Part shown: one piece after another, positions 11,469 to 21,453 of the stretch
Layout of the letters: each line of letters begins with the position of its first letter
Numbering within the stretch: position 1 is the stretch's first letter
Source of the DNA: Symbiodinium microadriaticum
Taxonomy: Eukaryota; Sar; Dinophyceae; Suessiales; Symbiodiniaceae
Length of the DNA stretch: 64,000 bases
Direction: 5' to 3'
Assembly (NCBI GenBank): GCA_001939145.1
Contig: LSRX01000286.1
Span: 180,506-244,505 of the forward strand
Position numbers and translations under genes: made by a program
Notes under the pieces: model-generated
Told to the model about the DNA's origin: nothing
Seen by the model: only the letters and a program-made list of their open reading frames with translations
The model's database searches: none

Positions 11469-11502
<34 letters not shown>
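11382..11502. repeat. (TG)n then (TA)n / ATATG microsatellite
   Basis: About 120 bases of TA dinucleotides interrupted by TGATATGATG-like steps. The 76-residue minus-strand frame across it is only translated repeat. Confidence 0.9.
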
Positions 11503-11505
<3 letters not shown>

Positions 11506-11956
11506 ATAGGTGACTACCGAGGCGTCTATATTAAGAAGCACAGCACTTGTCGCGTCCCTTTATCACGCCAGCAACCCAGTGCTACAGGGATTCCTTCAGC
11601 GGCCTGCATAGTGGGCACCACAATTCCCGGGGGTTCCCTTGTTTAGGGTTTAGGGTTCAGGGGTTTAGGGTTTAGAGTTGAGGGTTTAGGGTCTAGAGTT
11701 TAGGGTTTACGGTTTAAAGTTGGCAGTAGTATGCCATACACCACCCTGATCAATGAATGTGTTGGGGTGCTTAGTGCATCTGTGCCTTAGTGTTCTTTGG
11801 GTATCGACTGTGGGGTTTCAGAGCTTTTAAGGTCGATGGGGCTTGGGTTGTAGGGTTTGGGGGATATGGTTTAGGGTTCAAGGGCTTGGGTTTAGGGTTC
11901 AAGGGTTTGGGCTTAGGTTTAGGGCTTCAGAGTTTAGGTTTAGGGTGAGGGTCAAA

Positions 11957-12071
11957 CATGGGTAGTTCCCTACATTAAGGTCCCCTTTTTAGATCCCCAA
12001 AGTAGTACGGCACCCTCATAAAAAAAAAGGACCCTAGAAAAGGAAGCCTAACTGAGAGAACTACCCATATG
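11957..12071. mobile_element. Hairpin family D copy
   Basis: CATGGGTAGTTCCCTACATT on the left and AGAGAACTACCCATATG on the right surround the TAGTACGGCACCCT core. Confidence 0.8.
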
Positions 12072-12102
12072 GGAAGCCCAGGACAGGGTGGAACGAAGAT
12101 GA

Positions 12103-12242
12103 CTACCCAGAGGCACCAAAACCCCTCAGTTAAGGAATATACCTTAAAGGGTCTAGGGTTTACATTTCAGTGTTTAGGGATTGGACAAACCTAATATGAT
12201 TTAGGGTAGGTTCCTGAATTAGAGGGTTTTTGAGCCTGTGGA
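12103..12242. mobile_element. Hairpin family E copy interrupted by telomeric units
   Basis: ACCCAGAGGCACCAAAACCC and GAGGGTTTTTGAGCC are diverged family E arms. Near the middle a TCTAGGGTTTACATTTCAG segment has no counterpart in the type copy and looks like inserted telomere-like sequence. Confidence 0.65.
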
Positions 12243-12800
12243 TACTTGGATCAGGGATGAGCTTCTCTGACTACCCTGAAACTGAGGTGGGTTCTACCGT
12301 ACCTACGGTGACGAGGGCGTCACCCTAGCCCTAAACCCTTTAAATCCTAAACCCTAAACCCCTCAACCCTAAACCCTACTGTCCGTAATGTAGCTGCTTG
12401 ACTGAGAAATTCTGGTCCTATCACCCAAAGATATTAGGATCCAAATAAGGAGCAACCAACACATATTCAGGGTTTCGTAATCAGGTTCCTACAGTAGCCG
12501 CCAAACCCTTATGGAATCGTATGGAACCCAAGTAGATCCCCCTTTAAAGGCACCTTCAAGAGTCCTTAAGCAGAGCATAGTCAGCCCAGCACGCCTTAGC
12601 CAACGGCACCCGCTCGCACCGATCTTCCCAGATTTGGGGTGCAGGGTTTAGGATTTACGGCTTAGGGGTTTAGGATTTAGGGTTTAGGGGTTAGGGGTTA
12701 GGGGGTTAGGGTTGTAGGAGTTTGGGGTTTAGGGGTTTGGGGTTTAGGGGTTAGGCGTTTAGGGGTGTAGGGTTTAGGGGTTTAGGGGTTTAGGGCTTAG

Positions 12801-12887
12801 GGGTTAGGGAGCCCTATGTCCGCGATCCACAGGTGACAGCGTATGGATGGGATAACATCGACGCGTGGCACCTTGACTCATGTGGGT
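12801..12887 (+). CDS. Candidate exon
   Basis: Unique stretch reading EPYVRDPQVTAYGWDNIDAW then HLDS, directly before a family D arm at 12,893. A CAG-GTGACA inside could be a donor. Coding is plausible; the family is not recognised. Confidence 0.35.
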
Positions 12888-12892
12888 AGTTT

Positions 12893-12943
12893 CTTTCTAA
12901 CTTAGGGACTACAGGGTCCTTTTCATAAGGGTGCCGTACTAGT
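12893..12943. mobile_element. Hairpin family D, half copy
   Basis: The left arm GTGGGTAGTTTCTTTCTAAC and the GGGTGCCGTACTAGTTTGG core are present; the right arm is missing. Confidence 0.55.
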
Positions 12944-13148
12944 TTGGACGAGTTGTTAATTATCAAAAGCCACGAGTTATGATCAACAGCCATGAAGACG
13001 ATAGGGTTGCAATAGCTACAGGAAGAGAGGTTGACTGTGCAGGGGTTCAGGGTTTAGGGTTTGGGATTTGGGGTCCAGGGTTTAGGGTTGAGGGGGCAGG
13101 GGTTTAGCCCCCTAATCCCCCAACCCTAAACCCTAAACCCGTTTAAGG

Positions 13149-13149
13149 N
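13149..13149. other. Assembly N
   Basis: A single undetermined base in telomere-like sequence; no flanking duplication is seen. Confidence 0.95.
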
Positions 13150-13444
13150 GGGCTTGGGGTTTGGGGTTCAGGGTTTATGGTTTAGGGTTGGGGGCTTAGG
13201 GTGTAGAGGTTTGGGGTGTTGGGTTGAGGGTGTAGGGGTTCAGGGTTTTGGGTCGAGGGTCTAGGGGTTCGGGGGAACGTTTACCCAGAAGGGCCACAGG
13301 GGTAAAGCGGTGTAGGCTTAGGGCATTAGGGTACTAGGCTGTTCGAACCTTCACTCTTACCCTGCAAGCTAAGACCCTAAGCCCTAAACCCTGAACCCTA
13401 AACCCTAAACCCTAAACCCTACCCCCTACACCCTACGATGTGAT

Positions 13445-14039
13445 TCGCTTTTGGGGTCACTGAAGCATTTGACTTGGAGAACCCAATGCTCTGAACTCTT
13501 GGTCTTCCCAAGCTCTGACCCTTCTTGCGGCCTAAATCTAGGATATTCTCAGGTGGGTAGTTACCGTTATAGGAGCCTTCTAGAAGGTCTAGATACCTTA
13601 TAGTAGCCTTATAGAAGCCCTATATACCCTAAACTCCCCACATGTAGTTTCCTCTAACTAAAGGATCAGCACTACCACACCTCAGGATTCCTTATGACAG
13701 TTTGCGTGATTAGGTTTTATGGTTTAGGGTTTAGGGCTTAGGGTTTAGGGTGATATGCCCCAAGCTCTACAACAGAGACGTCTGAAGACTGGGATATACC
13801 CGACATGCTATTCCAGTTCCTGTAAGCCCCCCCCCAACAAAAAACGTTGGAATCCGGATTCAGGACAGTTAGTGCTGGGATTCTTTATACAAGACTCTTA
13901 AGGATTGAGGCCATTGGGTTTCCTTGTTTGGGGCTTTTACTGTAATAAGGCCCCCCAGATCGTAGCATCGACCGTCTCGAAGCATTGGAGGGGCAGGTCA
14001 TCGCAGATGCTGCAGTGGACAACATGTCTTTGTGGGTTG
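13445..14039 (+). CDS. Three candidate coding islands
   Basis: 13,445-13,540 reads DSLLGSLKHLTWRTQCSELL; 13,752-13,816 reads APSSTTETSEDWDIPDMLFQ; 13,978-14,039 reads DRSIDRLEALEGQVIADAAV then DNMSLW, an amphipathic helix ending at a possible GTTGGT donor. They are separated by hairpin elements (13,551 and 13,846) and telomeric units, as exons and introns would be. Phases between them were not resolved and no family is recognised. Confidence 0.35.
13551..13648. mobile_element. Hairpin family J copy
   Basis: AGGTGGGTAGTTACCGTTAT on the left and ACTCCCCACATGTAG on the right. The interior has two AGGAGCCTT-AGAAGG-like steps shared with the copy at 55,563. Confidence 0.65.
13846..13950. mobile_element. 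Hairpin family N copy
   Basis: Reverse-oriented relative of 25,446 and 56,246. It shares AGTGCTGGGATTCTTTA, a CTTAAGGATTGAGGC-type segment and TTGGGTTT. The arms are diverged. Confidence 0.5.
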
Positions 14040-14429
14040 GTCTCCCTTTACACCCTAAACACGAACCCCTAAACCCTACACCCTAAACCCTGAAAGCTTG
14101 AACCCCAAGGCCCTAAACCCTAAAACCGCAAACCCTATCACCCTAAACCCTAAAGCACTAAACCCTAAAGCCAGAACCCTAATTTAGCCCCAACTCCCTA
14201 AGCCCTAACACCCCAGCGCCCTAAGCCCTATACCTTGAACTCAAACCAAGGAGCCCTGGAACCTAAACCTAAACAGTAAACCCTAAACCCTGAACCCTAA
14301 GCCCTAAACCCCAAACCCTAAAAGCCCTAAGCCCTAAACCCTAAGCCCTAAAGCCCTAAAGCCCTGAAGCCCTGCAGCCCAAGAACCCTGAGCCCACTCT
14401 CAGAACAAGGGGCTCATAACGCCATAAGA

Positions 14430-14650
14430 CGTATAGGACTTCAGGGCTCTGGGGGTATCTTTTTATAGGGCTTATAGGGTTGAGGGTTCCAGGGTATCTT
14501 TTATAGGGTTTGGGGTTTCAGGGTATCTTTTATGGGGTTTAGGGTTTAGGGTTTCAGGGGATTTTCTTTATAGAGTTTAGGGGTTCAGGGTTTCAGGGTA
14601 TTTTTTTGTAGAGTTTAGGGGTTCAGGGTTTCAGGGTATCTTTTCATAGG
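14430..14650. repeat. Tandem repeat, unit about 60 bp
   Basis: Four imperfect copies of a unit containing TTTCAGGGTATCTTTTATAG and a telomere-like GGGTTTAGGGG stretch. Confidence 0.7.
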
Positions 14651-14651
14651 G

Positions 14652-14743
14652 GCCCAAGGAGTTGCCCGTAGAAGTCCAGGCCTTTGGGGCTTACCATGGA
14701 GTCTCTAGCGCTTCGGGGGCTTTTTGGGTCCTGGGGCCTCTAC
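14652..14743 (+). CDS. Candidate exon abutting a hairpin element
   Basis: Reads PKELPVEVQAFGAYHGVSSA then SGAFWVLG and runs directly into family E at 14,744. Either it is an exon whose intron starts with the element, or an open frame by chance. Confidence 0.33.
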
Positions 14744-14914
14744 ACCCAGAGACTCCAATTCAGGAATATACTTTAAGTGTTATTAGGGTTCCTATTATAT
14801 TTTAAGTTCCACTTTAATTAAGGAATATACCTTAAACATAAATTTAAATCTTATTAGGGTTCCTATTCTATTCTAAGTTATATTCCTTAATTCAGGGGTT
14901 TTGGAGTCTTGGGC
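14744..14914. mobile_element. Hairpin family E copy with internal duplication
   Basis: Arms CACCCAGAGACTCCAATTC and GGGGTTTTGGAGTCTTGGG enclose two successive AGGAATATAC-CTTAA...TTATTAGGGTTCCTATT half-units. The interior of the element is duplicated, giving 171 bp instead of about 110. Confidence 0.8.
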
Positions 14915-14959
14915 AGAAGCGTGACATGACCCAAACACAGTTGTACTTGGAGGTTCAGT

Positions 14960-15041
14960 GGTAGTCATAAGTGGGTTATATTTATAATTCTAGCCCATGT
15001 TAGGGACTTATAACCCTACTTATAACTACCCATGATCCTCC
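14960..15041. mobile_element. Hairpin family F copy with a family A end
   Basis: GGTAGTCATAAGTGGGTTAT faces ACCCTACTTATAACTACCC. The right edge reads CATGATCCTCC, the terminal bases of family A. Confidence 0.7.
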
Positions 15042-15098
15042 ACATATCAGACCATCAAGTCCGCAAACCCCAAGAACGGTTTAGGAATCAGGGTATAG

Positions 15099-15203
15099 GG
15101 GTAGTTCTCTAAACACGGGTCCCTTTTAGGGTCCCGTTTAGACGGGTGCCGTATTATGTTGGGGACCTAAAAAGGGGACCCCAATTTAGAGAACTACCCA
15201 TAG
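15099..15203. mobile_element. Hairpin family D copy
   Basis: GGGTAGTTCTCTAAACACGG and CAATTTAGAGAACTACCC are intact arms around a GGTGCCGTATTATGTTGGGG core. Confidence 0.85.
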
Positions 15204-15275
15204 GGTTGTAAAGCCTAAGCCTTCATCCTAAACCCCAAACCCTAAACCCTAAACCCTCCTAAATCCACAGCCCTA

Positions 15276-15369
15276 AAGCGCACGACAAGGTTTGTGCTGA
15301 CCCAGCTCTTAGAGCTCTGCGTCTGCGCCGGCTTTCCAGTGGGTCTCGATCCTCGTCGGTTCGCTCTGA
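15276..15369 (+). CDS. Candidate exon
   Basis: Reads AHDKVCADPALRALRLRRLS then SGSRSSSVRSE and ends in GAG before a GTGTTT donor. The basic/serine-rich end is plausible protein; the family is not recognised. Confidence 0.35.
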
Positions 15370-15605
15370 GGTGTTTTTTTTCTTCTTGTGTTAGGGTTTT
15401 TTCGGTTCAGGGTTTGGGTTTGAAGTTTTGTGTTCTAGGTTTAGAGTTTTTGGGGTAGGGTTTAGGGTGTTTTGGGTCCAGGAGTTGGGGTTTGGGGTTG
15501 AGTTCTTCTGAGGTCTTTGAAGTGAGCTGTTCGGTTGTAGAAGCCTGACGGCTCCTTTGGGCTCAGTATTCGACCGAACGGGTTTCGGGTTTAGGGGTTT
15601 AGGGT

Positions 15606-15704
15606 TATCATGATATAAAGCCGGCATAATCCACAATAAGGAATATGCCGTAATTCCCATAGTCTGAGGCCTTTAGCGTAATGCAGGATTTATATCATCA
15701 GCAG
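15606..15704. mobile_element. Hairpin family C copy
   Basis: TATCATGATATAAAGCC on the left and AATGCAGGATTTATATCATC on the right, with the AGGAATATGCCGTAATTCCC core. Confidence 0.75.
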
Positions 15705-15780
15705 AATTTTCGTACATTGAACCACAAGACCCGGTTCTTATTGCCAAAGCTGCTTAGTTGTTGGAGGATTTTTTAATTTG

Positions 15781-15958
15781 CAGGGTTTTTAAGGTCCCCC
15801 GCCTTGTTTTGGGACTTGGGTTTGTTTTGGGTGCATTGCTTGGAGTTGGTTACATCCCCAGAGGGCATTGTGGACTTTGGTCACCAAAAGCCCATCCTTA
15901 TTATTGTTTTGGGAACCTAAACATATTCCATCATCGTAACATTGGGCCCTCTTGGAAC
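15781..15958 (+). CDS. Candidate exon with a membrane segment
   Basis: A TTTGCAG acceptor after a pyrimidine stretch opens a frame of about 60 codons: VPRLVLGLGFVLGALLGVGY (hydrophobic, glycine-rich) then IPRGHCGLWSPKAHPYYCFG. It ends just before a family E element at 15,970. One of the longer clean islands. The product is not recognised; a membrane protein is inferred from the helix. Confidence 0.42.
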
Positions 15959-15969
15959 CCTACACCCTA

Positions 15970-16082
15970 ACCCAGACCTTCCAAAATGCCTTCATTAAGA
16001 AATATATACTTTAAAGTATAGTTGGATCCCTAGCATGATTTTCGGTATAATCCTTATTTCAGGGATTTTGGAAGGTCTGGGA
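15970..16082. mobile_element. Hairpin family E copy between two coding islands
   Basis: CCCAGACCTTCCAAAATGCC and GGGATTTTGGAAGGTCTGGG are exact complementary arms. The outer sequence differs from the type copy (ACCTTCC instead of GACTCC) on both sides, so the two arms changed together. Confidence 0.85.
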
Positions 16083-16921
16083 AACCCGATCGAGCAACAG
16101 AACAAGCGTATACCGACTCAATGGCCCCCTCCCAAGGAGATGCTCTTGCGCATGCACGCTGCGGCAACCTACCATGCACAGGAGGCATAGATCTAGGGTT
16201 GCATCATGGTTGAGGGTTAAAGGTTTTGTGCACAACGCATGTTTGTCAGGGCTCATGACTTTGTTGATTTTGAAAATGGGAGGGGAATACTGGAGATCAT
16301 GTCCAGGAGCCCTGCGGAACAAATGTTTGTCATTATTCATGCTTCTAAATTGACCTTCATCGGGGATTGCTTTTAACGTGCAGACTTGTAGGCGGTTTGC
16401 CTGTACTGGGCACACTGACACACACCCAACTACTATCCTGCTACCTGAAATGCGAGGCGTAAATATGTGGTATTTGCGCACTGGGTCCCGAGCCCCAGCC
16501 CGCATATAGCCGTGATAAAAGCCTCCCCTATAGAGCCCCATACTACGTAATTAGGGACTACACTTGCAATCGTGAGATGAAGTCTCCCATAACCTAATAA
16601 AACAACCCCTATGAAACCCATAGAAAACCTCATGAAACCTCTTTTTTAACCCACAAACACAAGCTAAAGCATAAACATCAAGGGCTTTTGGTGTTCTGTG
16701 GGCTCCTGTGACGAGGCCCAATCCCTCACGATGGGCTTCCGGCACATCATGAAGGACAGACAAGTGGGGGTTTTAGGGTCTTTGGTTTAGGCTTTGCAGG
16801 GTTTAGGGAGTTTGGGGCTTAGGGCTCTGGGTTTAGGGTGTAGGGCCAGAGAAGCTGCGCTCTTTCGAAGGATCTTGTTACCTTAAGAGGGATCTGCCGC
16901 AAACGATGCTGTCTCCTTCTT
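16083..16921 (+). CDS. Cluster of candidate coding islands (frame unresolved)
   Basis: The longest non-repetitive stretch of the left half. Plus-strand islands include 16,089-16,187 (PIEQQNKRIPTQWPPPKEML), 16,222-16,377 (RAHDFVDFENGRGILEIMSR), 16,510-16,581 (SLPYRAPYYVIRDYTCNREM), 16,681-16,762 (SVGSCDEAQSLTMGFRHIMK) and 16,844-16,921 (FEGSCYLKRDLPQTMLSPSC), several followed by GT or GC donors. Against this, a 160-codon frame on the minus strand (16,059-16,541) and a second plus frame of about 110 codons are also open. The region is probably coding, but which frame is used cannot be decided from the sequence alone. Confidence 0.4.
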
Positions 16922-16959
16922 GTGGTAACTGAAGGTTCCTTAAGCAAGCTTGGAGGTTC

Positions 16960-17051
16960 ATGGCTAGTTATAAGTGGGGTTATAAGTAGGGTGACTATAA
17001 TATAACCCATACTAGGGGACTTATAGCCTTACTTATAAAACTACTCATAGA
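16960..17051. mobile_element. Hairpin family F copy
   Basis: GGCTAGTTATAAGTGGGGTT on the left and GACTTATAGCCTTACTTATA on the right. Confidence 0.8.
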
Positions 17052-18089
17052 CCTCCAAGAGAGCCTAGAGCTATTCGAGTTTCGGGTGTAACCCTGAACC
17101 CTGAGCCCTGGACCGCTAAACCCGAAGGTCAGTCCCGGGCGTTTCGGGTGCCTCTAAACCCTGAACCCCTAATCCCCTGAACTCTAAACCCTACACCCCT
17201 AACCCCCTAAACGCTTGAACTCTAAACCCCTAAACCCCTAAACCCCTGAACCCTAAACCCCGAAACCCCTGAAACCGAAACCCCAAACCCCTAAAGCCGA
17301 AATCCTAAACCCCTAAATCCCTAAACCCGACACCCTCCACGCTAAGCCCCGAAACCCCGGGCCCTCCCGAAGCCCCAGAGCCTGAGCCGCAAAACTTCTG
17401 GGTTGGCAGTGCTCTTGAGGCTTCATGGTTTAGGGTTTTAGGAGTTAGGGGTTCGGGTTTAGGGTTTTGGGTTTAGGTTTAGGGTTCAGAGTTTTAGGGT
17501 TTAGAGTTTAGGGTTTTGGGTTTTGGGTTTAGGGGTTCGAGTTTAGGGTTTAGGTTTGCAAGCAGGTTCATGGTGATTTATACAAGGCGTGTTCGAAGAT
17601 GGCATTCGTCTAAACCTCACCCCCAAACCCTAAACCACACGACTCTGTTCATGTCTCAGAACTTTCTTTCAAGTACCCACGAAGCTAAGTAGGAGCAGGT
17701 AGCGGGCCTCTTGTGGGCGGGGAGAACTTGCACCAGTCCTTGTGGGGCTTGGAGTTTAGGGTTTAAGTTTGCCTTTTGAGCCGAGTGTCCATCACAGTGC
17801 TTATAAACCCTAAACCGTCGGATGTACATATAGGTACACAGGACCTTCTCCAAAACTCCAAGCCAAGCCACTTCAACAGGCCAGCCCTAAAGCACAGGCC
17901 CCAAGCTATGATTTTCCCTTTTTGCTTGAAGAAACTGAATCGATGGATTTTGGAGTTTTTGGTCAGTTTATCATGCCCACGCAAAACGAGAGCACGCAAA
18001 GGCCGGTGTGATCTTAACCCCACGCCCCACGCCCTTAAACTCGATGTACACCTATCGTACATCTTAAATGGCAACATCCCAATGTAACA

Positions 18090-18415
18090 GAGCCGCGTTC
18101 ATGCTCCTGGTCCTAGTCTCTCCATGGAATCTTCCTGCAGTTGCCAAGCATTGCACGAGGAAAGCAACCAGCTCCCAAGCAGTCTTCCCTAAGCTTGCCT
18201 CAGAGACCTAGTCTACACTCTAAGCCCCAAAATCCTGAAGCCAGAGCCACAAGAAATACTCAACCCTAGCAGCGAAAGCCTGGTCAAGAAGCCCCAAACG
18301 ATGTGCCTTGGCCTCAAGGGCCTCTGTGATGGCGAAATCGTCTTGGACAGCGATCTCAAGCCCCTAGCTTGCTTTACTGAACGGTCGTGTTTTGGGGCTT
18401 TTCCGGTGCATTATA
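18090..18415. CDS. Probable coding block, strand unresolved
   Basis: About 300 bases almost free of telomeric units. On the minus strand 18,216-18,361 reads AVQDDFAITEALEAKAHRLG then LLDQAF, and the same frame resumes at 18,085-18,190 (KTAWELVAFLVQCLATAGRF) after two stops in a telomere-like insert. On the plus strand a frame with GLCDGEIVLDSDLKPLACF is also open. The minus reading looks more like a folded helix; the plus reading agrees with the neighbouring genes. Confidence 0.33.
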
Positions 18416-18424
18416 TATAAGGTT

Positions 18425-18530
18425 CATACGGCTGATGGTATAAATCCTGCATTACCCATATCAAGAATTTACCATAATTCCCATAGTTTAGGGCCCTTGA
18501 GGTCATGCAGGATTAATACCATCAACAGTG
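18425..18530. mobile_element. Hairpin family C copy
   Basis: ATACGGCTGATGGTATAAAT and GATTAATACCATCAACAGT arms with intact core ACCATAATTCCCATAGTTTA. Confidence 0.85.
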
Positions 18531-18922
18531 ACGGGGTGCATCGGGATCAGAGGGATGTAGTACGTGTGGCTTTGGTGCTCTAGCTGTCGGTTTTTTCGGT
18601 TTCCCAGGATCTGAACTGTAGAGGTTGGGTGTTTCAGGATCTAAAGGGTTTGGGGTTTAGGGTTTAGGGTTCTGGGATCTGAAACTGAAAAAGTGTGCCG
18701 TGTGTTCTGCTTAGAATTCGGAGAATTCGTACAGAGACTTCTAACCTCATAGCGCGAGTTGTTCCCCGAACAGTAAGGCTAGTTCGGGCATTGTAACTTC
18801 TAAGCATGTTTCTGACCCATGGAACCCCACAAACCTTAAACCCTAAACCCATGTTTCCGATCCAGGAAACCCATAATTATGCCATAAGCCCTGAGCCTAC
18901 GTCCTTCAAAAGTAGGGTTCAG

Positions 18923-18987
18923 GGTGCGGCTTATGCCTGCAGTGATGGTGGAGTTTTAACCTTCTATTTCCCTGGCTTATTGGGGAA
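18923..18987 (+). CDS. Exon 1 of a four-exon phase-consistent chain
   Basis: A CAG acceptor and a GTAAGA donor bound 65 bases reading GAAYACSDGGVLTFYFPGLL then G plus two bases. The two leftover bases join the first base of the next exon at 19,191 to give asparagine. Function unknown. The canonical splice borders make this one of the better small exons outside the MORN gene. Confidence 0.5.
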
Positions 18988-19190
18988 GTAAGATCTTCTT
19001 GAAATCACAACCAGTATCTGTATCCAGGACTCGGCTCGGGAGTGCAGGGTTTCATAAGGGTTTCATAGGTTTCATAGGGTTTGGGTTAAGTTAAGGGATT
19101 AGGGTTTTAGGGTTTAGGGTTTAGGGGTTTAGGTATCCGGATTAGGGGCTTATTTTTTCTTTTTTTTTTTTTGCTTTTGGGAATTTTTAG

Positions 19191-19260
19191 CTCGGGGTTC
19201 TGGAAGTGTAATTGGGATCGAGGAATGCGGGCTGAGCCAGAAAAGCGCTGGTGGCTGTGG
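19191..19260 (+). CDS. Exon 2 of the chain
   Basis: It follows a strong acceptor: a T-rich tract (19,151-19,172) ending in TTTTTAG. It reads SGFWKCNWDRGMRAEPEKRW then WLW after the shared first codon and ends at a GTTTAG donor, phase 0. The W/R-rich sequence differs from its neighbours; the product is not recognised. Confidence 0.5.
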
Positions 19261-19467
19261 GTTTAGGGTTCAGGGTTTGGGGGAATACTGTTAACCCTGA
19301 TTTCCGGGCCTAAGCTCAACCCTAAGGAATCGTAAGCCCTAAACCCTCAACCGTGACCCAGACGCTAAAACACTGACTCTAAACCCTAGATAAACCCTCA
19401 ACCCTAAACCCAACCCTAAACAACCCTAAGCCCTAAGCCCTTAGCTTTGAAGCCCGGAGCCCTACAG

Positions 19468-19492
19468 ACATGGTTTGCCTGTCTCCTCGTAG
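19468..19492 (+). CDS. Exon 3 of the chain (25-nt microexon)
   Basis: CTACAG acceptor and GTGAGG donor. The 25 bases read TWFACLLV plus one base, continuing exon 2 in phase and joining exon 4 with GGA. The very small size matches microexons of the MORN gene (23 and 25 nt). Confidence 0.42.
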
Positions 19493-19612
19493 GTGAGGCT
19501 TTAGGGTTTAGGGGTTTAGGGTTTCGGGGTTTAGGGGTGTAGTGTTTAGGGGTTTAGGGTTTAGTTTAGGGGTTGTGGGATTAGGGTTTAGGCGTTTAGG
19601 GGTGTCGGGGTA

Positions 19613-20058
19613 CAGTGGAATCCCTGTATAAGAACCCGATCCCGCGAGAGTAGCCTCCCCTAAGGTTCTTGTTTGCCATTATCTCTGGTTCTACCGGCTG
19701 AGGAGTGTTGTAGGCTAAATTTCCTCTTCGTGTTCTTATCTAGACATAGTATGTACCTTGAGCCGAACTGGCCACGGTATCTATCCTCCCCTTCCTCCAA
19801 CCACGCCACTGCCTCCGCTGCCCCGGGGCTTAAACGAATTGGTGTCTGACACTCTATGCCTCTAAGGTTCTTGTTAGATCCGGTGTTTTCCTAGCAAGCC
19901 ACAATGAAACCACTTCCACCCAACAAAAATAAGAACCTGATCCCAAAAGCTAGGGTACCCTAAGGTTCTTCATTTTGAAGCAGCCTGCATTTGTGAATCC
20001 CGCAGGGGGTGGGGGCTAAGGTTCTTAAACAGTGGGTTCTTATACAGGACGTTCGCTG
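19613..20058. mobile_element. 446-bp non-autonomous transposon with terminal inverted repeats
   Basis: The left end CAGTGGAATCCCTGTATAAG and the inverted right end (complement CAGCGAACGTCCTGTATAAG) match over most of 24 bases. Both start with CAG, and the left end is preceded by TA, as in many Tc1/mariner/pogo-type elements. There is no transposase. Inside, a roughly 40-bp unit (AAGAACC-GATCCC ... CCCTAAGGTTCTT) occurs twice, at 19,630-19,670 and 19,931-19,970, and AAGGTTCTT occurs four times. It lies in the intron between exons 3 and 4 of the chain. Confidence 0.75.
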
Positions 20059-20207
20059 CAGTTAGAACCCTGAACTCCGACCCCGGAGCCCCCGACGGCT
20101 AAAGCCTATACTACGCTCCAAGGAATCCTCAAAGAAACCTTATGGATCCCTTGTAAATCGTTATAGATCCCTTGTAAATCGTTATAGATCCTTTGTCAAT
20201 CCACCAG

Positions 20208-20298
20208 GATATACAAAGGGGCGGCTTGCCTCCAGCAGCTACTGCTCGGCACTCGGTGGAAAATGCGAGGCCGCGGTGTTTTTCCCGGCAGGGTCAAT
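20208..20298 (+). CDS. Exon 4 of the chain
   Basis: A CACCAG acceptor opens it and a GTGAGC donor follows. Joined to the G left by exon 3 it reads GYTKGRLASSSYCSALGGKC then EAAVFFPAGS plus two bases. The phase fits exon 3. A second frame (ACLQQLLLGTRWKMRGRG) is also open, so the call rests on phase continuity. Confidence 0.45.
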
Positions 20299-21060
20299 GT
20301 GAGCCTTTACGAATGAGGGTTAAGGGTAAACGGTTATAAGGTTTAGGGGTTAGGGTTTCGGGTTAGGGGTGTTGGATTTAGGGATTGCGGGCTACCGGTT
20401 TGGGCTGCAAGGGTTCCGTCAAGGCCTTCTGCCATACTTCTTTGAAGCATCGTTTCGCTCTTCTTACGTGGTGTAGGGTTCCCTAAGGCTCCGCAGGCCT
20501 GTCCAGTATATACGGAGGCTTTAAAGTGCCCCTAAACCCTAAACTCTAAACCCTAAATCTTAAACTCTTAGCCCAAAACCCTAAACCCTAAACCCAAAGC
20601 ATCCCAAATCCCGAAACCCTAAAATCGGGACCCCCTTGAAGGCTTAAGGTAGTTGCTTTGCAGGCACATGGAGCCTGAGGGGCCTAGGGCCTTTGGCCTG
20701 GGATTTTAGGGTTTTTAGGGTTTATGGATTTAGGTTTAGGGTGTTTAGGATCTTGGCTTTAGGGTTTAGGGGTTTAGGGTTAGGATTTTAGGGTTTAGGG
20801 TTTAGTGTTGGGGAGTTTTCACGGTGTTACGATGTTCAGGGTTTACTGGTCCTGATGCCTAAGTTAGGGGTTTAAGTCAGAGCTTAAACGGGATTGAGTT
20901 TAGGGTTTAGGGTTTAGGGTCTAACGATAAGCATGGTGTTGGGGTTAAGGCCCCAAAATAAGCCCCAAATCAGGTCCAGGCAACACCACTTAAAAGTTTG
21001 GAAGCCTGCGTGGTTACGTTTTAGAGTTTAGGGCTTAGGGTTTAGGGTTTAGGGATTGCT

Positions 21061-21453
21061 AGACCACCTGGTGATTGGATTCCAGCGACGAGACAGTCTG
21101 CGCCAAGCAGTAGCGCTGCAGAGCCCAGGTACCCTGGAAACGTCCGCAGACCCGATCCCCAAGAAGGGGATGGTAGTCTCTATCCGGCTCTTGGCAGTGC
21201 CGTTGAAGTTCGTGGTGCTGGCTTCCGAAGAAAGCAGATACTTAACATGAAAGTTTAGGTCGCAACTCCACAACCACAAGAAGGGTGCCGGGTTTTTTAT
21301 CGCAGTACAGTTTTGCAAACAAAAGAAGACACGCAATGCTCGCCACAACGGGCGGAGGCCGGGCACCCTAAACCCTGAGAGTCGATCGCCATGCGGCACG
21401 ATTTGGAAGCGAGGACGGCCGTTCGAATTCCAAATGCTGCGACACATAGTAGT
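21061..21453 (+). CDS. Candidate coding islands, several open frames
   Basis: 21,061-21,247 is open in all three plus frames (for example PQEGDGSLYPALGSAVEVRG and DHLVIGFQRRDSLRQAVALQ) and part of a 132-codon minus frame. 21,361-21,453 is also open and ends in CAG before GTTATA. High GC and absence of telomeric units suggest coding DNA; frame and strand are open. Confidence 0.35.

Noticed and set aside
11311-11541. 76-codon minus frame of YIYIYI
   Set aside because: Translated (TA)n microsatellite.
16059-16541. 160-codon minus frame as a gene of its own
   Set aside because: It overlaps a hairpin arm and several plus-strand islands and shows no recognisable motif; kept only as an alternative reading.
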